Below, piece by piece: positions 1-11,708 of a stretch of 64,000 nucleotides of DNA (position 1 is its first letter; the number at the start of each line of letters is the position of its first letter). Both the position numbers and the translations under genes were made by a program. The notes beneath the pieces are model-generated. The model had not been told where the DNA came from. It searched no databases and worked only from the letters and a program-made list of their open reading frames with translations. Source of the DNA: Excoecaria cochinchinensis (Eukaryota > Streptophyta > Magnoliopsida > Malpighiales > Euphorbiaceae); the NCBI GenBank assembly GCA_947683425.1, contig CANTUQ010000037.1, positions 2,666,001 to 2,730,000 of the forward strand. Direction: 5' to 3'.

Positions 1-156
1 GACGGCTTAGACCGAAGTTACCTGATGATGAAAATGATGCTCGTTCACGGGCGAATAGATAAATGGAAGTGATGGTTTCCTCGAAAAAATATTTTTCATT
101 TCACTTTATTTAAAAAAATAGGATGATTTGAGTTTTGGGGGCCTGTGGGTGAAGCC

Positions 157-252
157 CATCTCACCCATGTGAGATGGAGCCTCACGTTGGTGAGGCCCAT
201 CTCATTTGGGTGAGATGCTGCCTCACCACGTGAGGCCCAGCTCACAGGTGAG
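157..252. repeat. Array of consecutive short hairpins in LTR U3
   Basis: Five adjacent inverted repeats: 157-176 (stem CATCTCAC/GTGAGATG), 179-196 (GCCTCAC/GTGAGGC), 198-217 (CATCTCA/TGAGATG), 220-236 (GCCTCAC/GTGAGGC) and 241-252 (CTCAC/GTGAG). Two stem types alternate with 1-4 bases between hairpins. The same array lies at 17981-18083 in the 3' LTR, with a few stem mismatches. Confidence 0.85.
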
Positions 253-1149
253 GAGCTCCTCTCACCTGCTGTCTCACGTGTGCTCCTCTTGAGCACGTTT
301 TTCTTCCGTTTTTCAGGGAGGTTTGGTTGAAAAGTATTGCTTTACTTGGAATTTGGTAGGAAAAACAACGAATCCTATCAAATAGCATTTAAAGAGTTAG
401 AAAAAAAGGAGAGAAGGAGGAATTATTAGAGAGAGGAACGAAAAAAGAGGACAAAAGAAAAAACACATAAAACTTTGAGAGGAAGAAAACAATTCTGGTT
501 TCTCGAAAGGCATTCTCAGATTGTTTCTTAAGCTCAGGAAATCAATCCTTGAGTGGGAGATCCAATCACCTTTTATTTTTATTTTTAACGTAAACTTTCA
601 CCAAAGAGTTTTAGAGTCTCTGATTTAACTTCAGTTTCAAGAAATCAACAAGGAAACCAAAACTTTTCATTTGCATATCAACGATCAATATCTAAGGGTA
701 AATACTTACTAGCCATCTCTTTTCCTTTACTTTCTTTCTCTCTTCTTCTTCTTTCCTTCTTTCTCTTTACTTCTTTTCTTTGTTTTGTTGAACCAGTAAG
801 TTCTATTCTCTGTATATTTTGTATATATTATTGCTTGATCTTATTAACCCTTGGATTGTGTGTTTGTGGTTATCATGAATATATTAGCATGTTAGTTGTA
901 GTATCTTGCATGTTTCGATCTTATTTTGGCAAATCTGATAGCCTGTTCTTCCTCCTCTGTTCACCTCTATTTTTTCGTTTCTTTGAGTCAGTGATTTTGT
1001 TTTGCTTGAATTTTGATTCCCGATCGGATTTTGTTCTTGTTTTTACTTAGATTGTGGTTTGCCCGATCGGATTTTGTGTTTCTCGGTCAGATGGCGTCGT
1101 GTTCCCCCGTGACCGACCGGATTTTGCATCGTTTTTCCGATCGAAATTG

Positions 1150-1290
1150 CTGCGCATCGCACGACTCATGCGAGGCGTTCACGAGTCGTGAATGTATTGC
1201 ATAACTTCACGACTCATGAAGATCACTCACGAGTTGTGAGTGCGCTTCACGACTCGTGAAGAGCACTCACGAGTCGTGAATGCATTTCCA
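1150..1290. repeat. Array of TCACGACTCGTGA-type palindromes in LTR
   Basis: About six exact or one-mismatch copies of a 13-bp near-palindrome (TCACGA-N-TCGTGA) lie a few to ~25 bases apart. A matching but rearranged array is at about 18990-19130 in the 3' LTR. Role unknown; it could be hairpin-forming DNA/RNA or clustered protein-binding sites. Confidence 0.75.
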
Positions 1291-2074
1291 TTTCAATTTG
1301 CATTTCCATCATTTTGGGACATCTTTTGTCATTTAGTCTAGCCATTCTTCACGTGATTCTCTTCTTTATTTACTTTAAGTTTTCATCACTTTTAGCCATT
1401 TTGTCTTCTTTTGAATTATTATTTCATTTTATTCCGTTTTATTATCTTAGCTTAACCTAATTAATATTAATATTTTATATTAATATATTTTCAAATGTTA
1501 TTATCATTATTATTTTATCAATATATCTCTTATTATTATTATTATTATTATGCTAGCATGATTTATTTTTAATCTATCCCACATGTAAATTGCTTGCATA
1601 TTAAATTGACATGTCTAATTTAACCTATTTTATATCATACAAATTTGTTAATTATTTTTGCATGTTCTCTAGCTTTATATTTATTTGATTAATTTTTTGA
1701 AATATTACTAATATTTTTAATGTCATTTTTTGTTGTTTTGTTGTATTGAAAATTATTTATCTTCGCGAGTTGCATTCGTGCTCGGGTCGGAGGACCGGAA
1801 AGTTAAATACTGATGGATTACGGGAAAAATTATAACATATATAATTTAATGCGTAGAGGTAACATTAAATAATGATACCTACCTCTTGTAGCGCAGAAAC
1901 TCGTTGTGGAAGCGTCTACCAAGATTCCGTTTGTTTTTTTTCACTGGTCCGGCTTTTACTCACTCGGGGTAAGAACAGTTAGATCACAATCTAAATGCCC
2001 CTGAAAATTAAGACAGAAAACTTGTGAGTGGGAACGAGCAGCCTTGCGGCGCACTACAAGAAATCAGGGGAATA

Positions 2075-2385
2075 GAGACGGAAAATAGAGATGGAATTCC
2101 GTCTCTAATTGAAAATAGAGACGGAAAAATTCCGTCTCTATTTTGGCCATCTCTAAATTTAGAGACCAAAATTTTCCGTCTCTATTTTTAGAGACGGAAA
2201 AAATTTCCATCTCTAAAAATAGAGACGGAAATGTCTTTCCGTCTCTATTTTTATAGACGGAAAACCCGTTTTCGTCTCTATTTTTAGAGACGAAAATTTT
2301 TTCTGTCTCTAAAAATAGAGACGGAAAACTCGTTTCCGTCTCTATTTTTAGAGACGGAAATAATTTTTCCGTCTCTAAATTAAAT
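2075..2385. repeat. Left subterminal repeats of the CACTA element
   Basis: At least a dozen copies of TTTCCGTCTCTA / TAGAGACGGAAA in both orientations, alternating as inverted pairs. In En/Spm the subterminal repeats bind TNPA and bring the ends together; that role is inferred here from position and repetition. Confidence 0.88.
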
Positions 2386-2646
2386 ACATATTTTTTTTAA
2401 TATATTATTAACTATATCTTTTAGTTATATTTAAATGTATTTTCCGTCTTGAAAGCTATTTTCAATACATAATTTTTTTAAATAATAAAACTATAATTGG
2501 CAAAATTATATATAATAATATTAATGAAACAAGTATTAAATAAAAATTAAGTAAAATAAATAAAAGTATAAATAGTAATGTATTATTATATATATGTAAT
2601 AAGACTACAAGCAAAAGTACTTGAAAAGTGTATTAAACAGTACTAA

Positions 2647-4910
2647 CTAAGACGGAGGTGACTGTGGACGATCAGTCGGCGGTACACGAACATTTTGGGC
2701 AATGAATTCCTCTAGCCTACCAATGCGGTCCATTAAAGTGTCGTCTGTGCCGGGAAGCTCAATAACCTCATTTGTAGTCGCAGCAAGTCTACTCGCCATT
2801 GCCGTAGAGGATGAAGCAGCATGCGAATAACAAGTATTTGCATAAGAGCCCAAGCCGAAGACCCGTCCACGGCGGTCCCTACCACCAGCTGCGTCGTAAT
2901 ATACTCTTGCATGATCAACATTACCACCATCTGCCTCCTGACTCTGAAGACCCTCTAGTACCCGTTCCTATAATGAAAATTAATCGAATGTTATTTAAGA
3001 GTAATCTAAAACTAAAAACATATAGAAATTAAGTTTAACAATTTTAAAAATCATACATGAACTTGTCTAGCTCGATCGCTGACGAATGTGACACCGTCAT
3101 GATTTCGCGTATGTGTATGCATAAATATCTCATGAGGGTACGGTACTCTGCCCATTCTAGACTCCTGTAAATAAATTATAGGTCAACAATATTTGAAATT
3201 AACGTTCCTTAAAATTGTATCAAAATTAATATGAAAAAAGCACAACAATACTCATATATGTTAATATATTAATACTAAGCGAAAATAATTCTAACTCAAA
3301 AAACAATAACACTTGGCCATAGATTTAAAAAAATTCGGCAGAGTTTTCCCTTAATTTGTAACAAACTCCCTGCTTAAAAAGCATGAAAATATATATAGAA
3401 CTGTATTATCCACAATTAAAATCCTTTTCAAACTCCTTACACAACATTTTTCCCATCCTCCTTCATGCAATGAAATATTTAGCCTATTATCAAGATGTGA
3501 TGTATTGCAATCTCAAAAAACAATAACACTTGGACATAAATTTAAAAAATTTCGGCGGAATTTCCCCTTAATTTGTAACAAACTCCCTGCTTAAAAAGCA
3601 TGAAAATATATTTATAACTGTATTATCCACAAACAAAATCCTTTTCAAACTCCTTACACAACATTTTTCCCATCCTCCTTCATGCAATGAAATATTTAGC
3701 CTATTATCAAGATGTGATGTATTGCAATCTCAAAAAACAATAACACTTGGACATAAATTTAAAAAATTTCGGCGGAATTTCCCCTTAATTTGTAACAAAC
3801 TCCCTGCTTAAAAAGCATGAAAATATATTTAGAATTGTATTATCCACAATCAAAATTCATTTCAAACTTCTTACACAACATTTTTCCCATCCTCCTTCAT
3901 GCAATGAAATATTTAGCCTATTATCAAGATGTGATGTATTGCAATAAAAAATAGCTTGTATAAATTAAGATGTATGAATACTTACGAGTCTGTCAGCATG
4001 CTCCCGATGGGTCAACGTTCCTCCAGTGTGTATAGAAATGCTAACTCCCTCTGGCCCGCCCATCCTATTAGTAGAATTCCGATCGGCAATTGTGAGGGCC
4101 TCCGGTGATGACCAGTACTGCAACCAATGTGCCCAAATTTCTTCATTTAAGTACCGTGGTCGTCGACCCTTTTTGTGCAGGTTGTTAAGCCTGTCCTTGT
4201 AACGTACACGAGCACGTTTCTCCCAAACAGTGTAGACTAGGTGATCAACCGAGGAATCCCAATAAAAAGCTTTCTGAGAAATATACAACAAAAAGAAAAA
4301 AGTTAAGCGTAATGTATGTATTTGTACAATACATATAAAATTTAAATAATACATGAATTAAGGTGCAATAATTAGAAATAAATAATTTAATTTAATTACC
4401 CGAAACTCTTCAAAATAAAACATTTTTGTCTCATGAGATATATTCTTCCATAAAAAACCATTGAGTTCCATTCTCTCCTTAAATGTGCGAGCCATGGAGC
4501 GGGAGCAAACACCAGATGGACGGAAGCTAATAGACAACATAAATATAATAAATTGTAAGAAATGCAGCATATCCTATATAATAAATAGAAATACGAATGT
4601 TAATAACTCACTATTCTCCTTCAATGACAATATAAATCCGTCCATCCACACCAACTGATCCGGGCAAAGGGCCTTCAACTGTATCAGGATATCTCTGAGA
4701 TGCCTCAGACGGAATCTCTGTACGAGGCGCTGCAGCAGATGATGTACCAGCAGGATGAGATGGGCTTGGATACGTCGGGGGTGTAGATTGAGCAGCAGTA
4801 TGCGGAGGTGCAGAAGCATGAGACGATCCATCACCTTGACTAACTGGTGTGGATAATGACGAACGCACCCTAGGTGGTAAGATAGCACCAGTCCTTCTCT
4901 TGTGATGCAT
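2647..4910 (-). CDS. TNPA-like CACTA protein (Transposase_24, Ptta/En/Spm family), intact five-exon gene
   Basis: Five exons joined by GT-AG introns on the minus strand: 4910-4612, 4526-4400, 4273-3986, 3164-3057 and 2967-2647. Together they give 1143 bases, one open frame of 380 residues plus stop, with all phases matching. The start chosen is MHHKRR at 4910, because the upstream ATG lies only in a longer unspliced frame. The first ~100 residues are rich in Ser, Pro and Ala. Exons 2-3 hold the conserved basic/aromatic core (MARTFKERMELNGFLW, then KAFYWDSS, RYLNEEIWAHWLQYW and NRMGGPEG), typical of the plant Ptta/En/Spm transposase_24 family. The last exon reads like a coiled or dimerisation tail. 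In En/Spm this class of protein binds the subterminal repeats. I see no stop or frameshift, unlike the neighbouring transposase gene. Exon borders are predicted by eye. Confidence 0.78.
3295..3945. repeat. 217-bp tandem repeat, three copies, inside a TNPA-like gene intron
   Basis: The segment beginning CAATAACACTTGG recurs at 3304, 3521 and 3738, exactly 217 bases apart, with few differences between copies. The array fills most of the 821-bp intron between exons 3 and 4 of the TNPA-like gene (3165-3985). Copies 2 and 3 look more alike than copy 1, suggesting stepwise amplification. Confidence 0.92.
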
Positions 4911-5060
4911 TTTTTCCCTGAATATATTATTGAACAATATTATACATAATCATAATTATATGTGGCAATAATACATATATGTGTCATTTGTAAATTAAAC
5001 CAAACAGAAAGTATTAAATGATATGCGGGTCATATGGATCATACTCACGTGGTCAAAAAA

Positions 5061-8000
5061 TTATTCGCTATCATCACTTAAATGTAATTCATTATCACTA
5101 TCGTCTTCATTTTCTGAATAATTAGAATCAAATTCGCTTTCTAATTCAGATGTAGACCTGGATTCCTCGTCCGATGCAATATCAACCATTTCATTGTCGA
5201 CATTGTTCAAAGGCTCATTATCTTCATATGGCATGCTTTCATTTATTTCATGACTCGCCACTTCATCTTCCTGAAAGGCTTCACTTTCAATTCGTTTATT
5301 TTGTCGATTAGCTTTCATTTCAAATAAGCCTCTCAGTTTTACTTTGCAAACTGCCAACCACTCTTTCTTATCTCGCCTTAGGCTAGGAAACGGAAGATAA
5401 TACACCTGAATCGCTTGCATGGCCAACACAAAAGGTTCAAAATTAGGAAGTCTTCTTCTTTGATTTATCTCAACCAAATTGTATGCGTTTTGCACTTTTG
5501 TTCCAATATTAAGCGTTGGATCAAACCATTCGCACTTAAATAGCACACATTGTTTTATTGGCAAGGCGGGGTATTCAATTTCCAATATCTCTGTAATTTT
5601 GCCGTAATAATTCATCAATTCACCTTGAATGCAAACTCCACTATTTGTAGTAGCCTTGTTATGACCATGAGATTGCGTATGATATTTGTAGCCGTTCACA
5701 AAATAAATCGGATAAGATTTAACAGTACGCAATGGTCCCTTCGCAACATCAGATATGAAATTATTTTCAATTGTATGCGTCGATGCCTACATAATGTAAT
5801 TGCATTTAGTCATTTAATCAATTCACGAAATACAATATATGTCTTAAATATATTTGAAGTTAACACTTACATATGTCTTGAACCATAAATGAAAGTGCTT
5901 TTCGACTTCCTTATGTATGTCATTTTGTGTTATATGTGGCATAAGCTCCTTTAACCATTCCTCATATAAACTGCATCGGACAACATAACTTACATATGAT
6001 ATTGAACCATTATTAAATAAATATTCGCCTAGTCAAACAAGTAACACTTACTGCACAAATGGTTGAATTTCTTGGCAATTAAGTAAGATATAACCATGTG
6101 CAGCCTCCAATTCCTCATCTGTCAGCATTCTTCTGGTAGAACGTCCGTGTAATCGACCAGGATATGTGAAAATAGCTAAATTTCCATCATGCGTACTTGT
6201 TTAGCATCCGTCGTCATTACTAGGAACCTTGCGGCGTCTTGTGCTGACGTGAGGCTCAAAGTAATGAGAACAAAACGTACTAGCTTCTTCAACCAAGTAC
6301 GCATTGCATATTGAGCCTTCTACTCGTGCTTTATTTTTGACATTTTTTTTCAAGTGATACAGATACCTACATGATAAATTGTGGCTAGTTAATAATAAAT
6401 TACCAAATTAATCGACCGTATGTATATCAAAGATTTAGTTTTACCTTTCGAAGGGATACATCCATCTATATTGAACGGGTCCTGCCATTTTGGCCTCATG
6501 TGCTAAATGTATCGGTAAATGCTCCATAATGTCAAAAAAGCTCGGAGGAAAAAATCCCTCTAATTTGCAAAGTATGACTGCAATTTCATTCTCGAGTTTT
6601 CCCATGTCAGCCATCTTTATCTCAGACGATGTCAAGTTTTTGAAAAATATACTTAACTCAGTTATAGCTTCCCAAACTCTCTGTGGCAACAACTCGCGAA
6701 AAGCAACTGGCATCAACCTTTGCATGAATATATGGCAATCATGGCTTTTCATTCCGAACAATTTATACTTTCTCATGTCAACACACCTTGCTAAATTTGA
6801 AACATAGCCGTCTGGGAACTTTATGATTCGCAACCATTCGCACAAAACTTCCTTTTGCCTTTTGTCCAAAGTGTAACACGCTTTTGGATACTTGCCCGTT
6901 CGGGAATCTTTGTCTAATTCACTTCTTTTGCAATACAATTTCAAGTCAGCACGCGATTTTGCATTATCTTTGGTCCTTCCTTCAATATTCATTATCGTGT
7001 TGAATACATTTTCGAAGATATTTTTTTCGATATGCATCACGTCCAAATTATGCCGTATCAAATTTGATTTCCAATAAGGCAAATCCCAGAATATAGAGCG
7101 TTTTCTCCAACCAAAGTTTTTGGAAATGCTACTGTTGAGTTCTTCAGCCTCAAGTTCTGTTACTTTCAGCAAACCCAATTCATCAATCTCTTGTAGGATT
7201 TCTTCACCCGATCTATTAGGTGGAGGGGGAGCATGGACAACTTTATTCTTAATGAATTTGTGTTTATTTCGTCTAAATGGGTGATTTGGAGGAAGAAATT
7301 TCCTGTGACTGTCAAACCACGAAATTTTACACCCATTAGTCAAATAAAAAGCACCTGAGTCGTTGCCACAGTAGGGACAAGCTAACTTTCCCGCTGTGCT
7401 CCAACCTGATAGCATAGCATATGCAGGGAATCGCTAACTGTCCACATCAAAGCTGCTCTCATCATAAAATTCTGTTTGCGTGACACATCATATGTTAAGA
7501 CACCGAATTCCCATAATTGCCGCAATTCAGAAATCAATGGTTGCATGTATACATCAATTTTCTGCTTTGGATTCTTCAGGCCCGGCACAATTGCTGTTAA
7601 AAACATGTAAGCCTCATTCATATACATCCATGGAGGCAAATTATAAGGAACTATTATTATTGGCCATGATGAATATTGTTGTCCTGATTGCCCAAATGGC
7701 TGAAAACCATCAGTGCTTAGACCCAATCTAACATTTTGACTATCGGCAGCGAAATCGGGGTGAATATCATTAAAATGCTTCCATGCAACTGCATCTGATG
7801 GATGGCTCATTACTCCATCTGCCTGTTCATGTTCATCATGCCATCGCATGTGATATGCAGTAACATCGGATGAATATAGCCGCTGAAGTCTTGGAGTAAT
7901 AGGAAAGTAATACATCCGTTTCCATGGTACTAATTTTTGCTTCCTATTACCACTAATCGACTTGAACCTTGGTTGATTACAAAATTTGCAATCCATTAAA

Positions 8001-8791
8001 TCCACATCATCTCCCCAATAGATCATACATCCGAGTCGACAGCAATCAATTTTTTCTACGGGCAAACCCAGACCCCTAAGCAACTTCTTCATATCATAAA
8101 AACTTTCAACCATTTGATTGTCCGATGGCAACGATTCATTGTACCAAGCTAGTATTTCATTTAAACTCCGATCAGAAATATGACCTTCAGATTTAATGTT
8201 CAATATTCGAGCTACGGAGCTTAACTGTGTCATACTATCACATCCTTGCCATAATTCCCGGTCAGCAGCATTAAGTAAGTCGAAAAAATTTTTTGCTGTT
8301 GGGTTCGGTTCCTCTTCTTCATTCCCAACAAAATTGGGTTGAAAATTATTTCCCGCTGCATCATAAACCATTTGGGCATAAGGATTTTCAGGTGCAAAAA
8401 CATTGTTTGCCATCAAATTTCCTTCCCCACCATGCAACTCAGATTCAACCATCTCTGGTGCAAATTCCGAATGCACTTCAGCTTCAACTATATTCGGCCC
8501 AAATTCCGAACTTCTGGACGTGCTACCTATTATTGGTTCTCCATGCCTTGTCCATTCAAAATAATTGGGCACAAATCCCTTCTTCAGCAAATGTAGATGC
8601 ACCTCCTCCGTAGGTAGATAACACCTATGTTTACACTTTTTGCATGGACATCTAATTTTCAAACCGTCCATATATGCAGGCTGAGATCTTGCATACTCAA
8701 TGAAATATTGAACGCCTTCAGCAAACTCAAGATTAATGAAACCATCAGGCGTTAGTCTTCTATACATCCAACTTCTGTCTAAATTATTCAT
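5061..8791 (-). pseudogene. TNPD/TNP2-like CACTA transposase (Transpos_assoc, Transposase_21, DUF4218, DUF4216), one frameshift and one stop
   Basis: Minus-strand coding exons are 8791-6445, 6366-6052, 5970-5871 and 5786-5061, all with GT-AG borders. The start is MNNLDRSWMYRR at 8791: an acceptor at 8802 removes an apparent upstream ATG at 8812. The order is a Transpos_assoc domain with Cys/His motif CPCKKCKHRCYL (~residues 45-60), then Transposase_21 (WHDEHEQADGVMSHPSDA, LSTDGFQPFG, LACPYCGNDSGAF, HNLDVMHIEKN), then DUF4218 (HLPIHLAHEAKMAGPVQYR, WMYPFERYLYHLKK), then DUF4216 (WFDPTLNIGTKVQNAY). It ends in a strongly acidic tail. Lesions: one base is missing near 7430, shifting frame between the two halves of Transposase_21, and an in-frame TAA lies at 6201-6203. 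This is the DNA-cutting subunit of CACTA transposition; this copy is probably dead as it stands. Confidence 0.88.
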
Positions 8792-8801
8792 TATTGTTAA
8801 A

Positions 8802-10985
8802 CTGTAGTGCAATAATCAAAAATACATAATTAGTACAAAGCATTCCAATTCTCATAATTAAATTCAATTCTATTATATAATCTATTTCTTCAATCAATTT
8901 AATGCATAATTAGTTATGCAATAAGTTCTCACATCTAATCCACGGTAAATATTTATTATTATCAAATTCAGTTTGATATCGAAAAACTGACCTTTCGTCA
9001 TATACCAGTCGGTCAGGGAGCTAGGGGGCAGGGGATAGAAAAAACGCGTGATGCGAAACTGATCAGCGGTCGATACCGATAACGGCGGGGTACATGAAAC
9101 AAGATATATAATTTCATTTAAAAAAATTACATTTACGCTGACAACTATATATAATTGAATTCATACATGACCATTTGATATACAAATAATTTTATTATTA
9201 TTATTCAATATTATTTTATAATCAAATAACTCTTATATTTATGTTAGACTTGTTGAAAAAGTTTAGGTGTGAAAGCAGATGATTAAGCAATAAAAAATTG
9301 ATTGTATCTATAATATTCCACAATAAATGATTGGACCACTCAAGTAGTTGGAACAGCCATAGATATAAATCTCAGAGGTCCTTTCATTAATCTAATTGGG
9401 ACCCAAACATTCATATTTATTTCACGATAAAATAATGTTAATCCACCACAGGAACATGCATAGATATATACTTCATAGGATCTTTCGTCCTCTTATCTTC
9501 TATAGCTTCCATATATATCATTATCATTCTTCCTGTGTAATCTAAACAACAGATTAACAAAAGTCTACTATGAACTGCTAACTGCAAGAACATTAGATAG
9601 TTGCTACGCCAACCAAATGCTTCAATATTCATACAAGTCACTGATTGTTTGGATAAACTGCAACTAATGAAAACTGAAATTAAATAACGTAACAACTGCT
9701 ACATGCATTTGACCCTCTCACATAGTTGTTACATGCATTTGACCCTCTCACATCCATGCCGTGATCGAAGAATCACCAATATATAAAATTTCATTTAGGC
9801 AAGGTAATAGAAAACTTTAAGTAGGAGTCTCTTCAAATGAGCAATTTTATAAAAACATAACTAGAAAGTCTCAAATGGGTAGCAGGAATAGAGGTATGAA
9901 AATCGTGGTTAATTGAAATTGTACATCATAAAATTGTATCCATTTAGAAGCAAAAGGCAGAAATGACCCAAAGTTTTCACTCCAACTGTTACCACTCAGC
10001 ACTGCCTATAATTCATCTGCTGTTAGTGCCAATGTTGTTATTCAATAAACACCAAAAAAGCAAAATGTACTTTTCTGACTCACATGAAAACTAAATGCAC
10101 TAGACCAGCTCAAAACTCTAACACACTTACATACAACCTCCCATAATTCAAAGTCGAGCTGGATTTATGAAAACAAACTTGCCAACCAAACGTCTTTTTT
10201 TTTCCTTCATTCTAGAATATTCTTCCCTGTGCAGGTTGTTCACATAGCCTCAAACAAACACATTGAGAAAAACAAACATCACAAACTAATGGAGACAATC
10301 AAATTTAGATATTATATACAGAAAAAATTGAAGTACTTTTCAGATGAACTAATAGCCATTCAATTAATAAGCTCGAGCTCAACCATAGCTCCACATTCCT
10401 GACCTAAAATTAGTTCATGATTGCAAAAAATTTAAACTTCTAATTGGTTCTATAAACAAAAAGAGATACCAATCAAAGTTACAATCTTCTTTCAACACCA
10501 CTAAATTAAATTCATACAACTATATGGCAACACCAATAAAATGTTAAAATTCATACAACTATATAAAATTTCTATGAATTTTTGAAATTACAACACATAA
10601 TTAATCTACATTTTAAGTATAATAATTTAAAAAAAAAAAACTTATTACCTGATGATGCAGAACTGGCCGGAGGAGGAACACCGGAGCAGACGACAGGCCG
10701 GAGAACAACGCCGGCGACAACTCGTCGGGGGCAAGGGGACCGGACGGCGATGGGCAACGTACAGGGGGCAGCGGAATAGGAGGAGAAAGGGAAAAGAAAG
10801 AAGAGGGGAAAAAAAGAAAGAGGGGGGAAAACGCTTACCTCACTGGCTTCTAATCGACGACGGCGGTGGGAACAAACACCGGATGGACGGCTCGGGCAAC
10901 GGAGGGAGGAGGCAGCGAATACAGGGAGCAGAAAGGAGAGGGGAAAAGAAAGAGGGAAAAAAGAAAGGGAATTAGGTCTAAAAAC
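8802..10985 (-). promoter_or_regulatory. 5'UTR intron and leader of the CACTA transposase gene
   Basis: On the minus strand a donor CAG|GTAATAAG at 10648 pairs with an acceptor GCACTACAG at 8802, giving an ~1.85-kb AT-rich intron just upstream of the start codon. The region 10650-10975, which would be the first exon and promoter-proximal DNA, is strikingly GC- and purine-rich against its AT-rich surroundings. Short open frames on both strands there have no recognisable domain and are treated as leader or promoter DNA. Splice prediction is by eye. Confidence 0.55.
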
Positions 10986-10989
10986 CCGA

Positions 10990-11500
10990 AATTTAGAGAC
11001 GGTATTAAATTTCGTCTCTATTTAGAGACGAAAATCGTCTTTCGTCTCTAAAAATAGAGACATAATGACTTTTCCGTCTCTATTTAGAGACAAAAAATAT
11101 TTTCCGTCTCTATTTAGAGACGAAAAATTCATACCGTCTCTAAATAGAGACGGAAATATTATTCCGTCTCTATTTTTAGAGACGGTATGAATTTTCCGTC
11201 TCTATTTAGAGACGGAAAAATCATTTCGTCTCTATTTAGAGACGGAAAAGTTATTCCGTCTCTATTTAGAGATGGAAAAACTATTCCGTCTCTAAATACC
11301 GTCTCCAATTTTGGCGGGAAAAAATCTCGCCATATTTAGCGACCAAATTTAGAGACGAAACTAATTTCGTCTCTAAATAGAGACGGAGAGAAATTTCCGT
11401 CTCTAAATAGAGACGGAAATTTCTTTCCGTCTCTATTTAGAGACGGAAATTTCTTTTCGTCTCTATTTAGAGACAGAATTCATTCCGTCTCTATTTTTGA
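10990..11500. repeat. Right subterminal repeats of the CACTA element
   Basis: About twenty copies of TAGAGACGGAAA / TTTCCGTCTCTA in alternating orientation, more than at the left end. This is the transposase-gene (5') end, where En/Spm-like elements carry promoter and TNPA-binding sites. Confidence 0.88.
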
Positions 11501-11708
11501 TTTTTCTTGTAGTACGTTTTCTCGTTACCGAATTATGAGGACCTCACCTCTATTTATAGAGATCCTAAAAGCTAGAGTCCTAACTCTAGTTTAACTCAGA
11601 CTCCTTCTGAGATAGGATTTGGTAATTTTAATCAGATTAAATAACTTAATTTAATCTGAATTGGACCTTTATCCAAATTAGAGTCATGGGCGTATCCAAA
11701 CTCTATCA

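Larger units (their letters stand above)
1..1810 (+). repeat. 5' LTR of the TR-GAG-like element, first part
   Basis: This segment matches 17819-19700 of the 3' LTR base by base with scattered substitutions. It contains an array of short hairpins (157-252), repeated GATCGGATTTTG-type motifs (1019-1125), an array of 13-bp palindromes (1155-1290) and an ATT microsatellite (~1530-1550). Homology stops exactly where the solo LTR begins and resumes at 11709. Confidence 0.88.
2052..11514 (-). mobile_element. CACTA (En/Spm-type) DNA transposon, ~9.46 kb
   Basis: The left end is CACTACAAGAAA at 2052 and the right end is its inverted form TTTTTCTTGTAGT(A) ending at 11513/11514. The terminal base is A instead of the canonical G, so the 3-bp target duplication (GCG at 2049-2051) cannot be matched cleanly on the right. 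Both ends carry dense subterminal repeats of a GAGACGGAAA-type motif. Both genes inside read on the minus strand: a TNPD/TNP2-like transposase (5061-8791) and a TNPA-like protein (2647-4910). This is the complete gene set of an autonomous CACTA, but the transposase gene is damaged. Confidence 0.93.
1811..11708 (+). mobile_element. Solo LTR split by a CACTA transposon
   Basis: Comparison with the uninterrupted 3' LTR (19681-19720) shows an insertion starting TGATGG at 1811 and ending TATCA at 11708. It is flanked by AATAC (1806-1810) and AAGAC (11709-11713); the empty site reads AAGAC, so this is a 5-bp target duplication with one substitution. Without the CACTA element inside (2052-11514) about 435 bp remain, with TG...CA ends, a CTATTTATAG TATA-like motif near 11550 and no coding sequence. 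This is the expected shape of a solo LTR left by LTR-LTR recombination. Family not identified; strand chosen from the TATA-like motif. Confidence 0.7.

Noticed and set aside
8789..8812. ATG at 8812 as the transposase start
   Set aside because: A good splice acceptor (GCACTACAG) lies at 8802 between it and the ATG at 8791, so the upstream ATG is probably intronic.
10572..10975. Several GC-rich open frames on both strands
   Set aside because: No domain; the position fits the leader/promoter of the CACTA transposase gene, and a splice donor at 10648 explains the region better.
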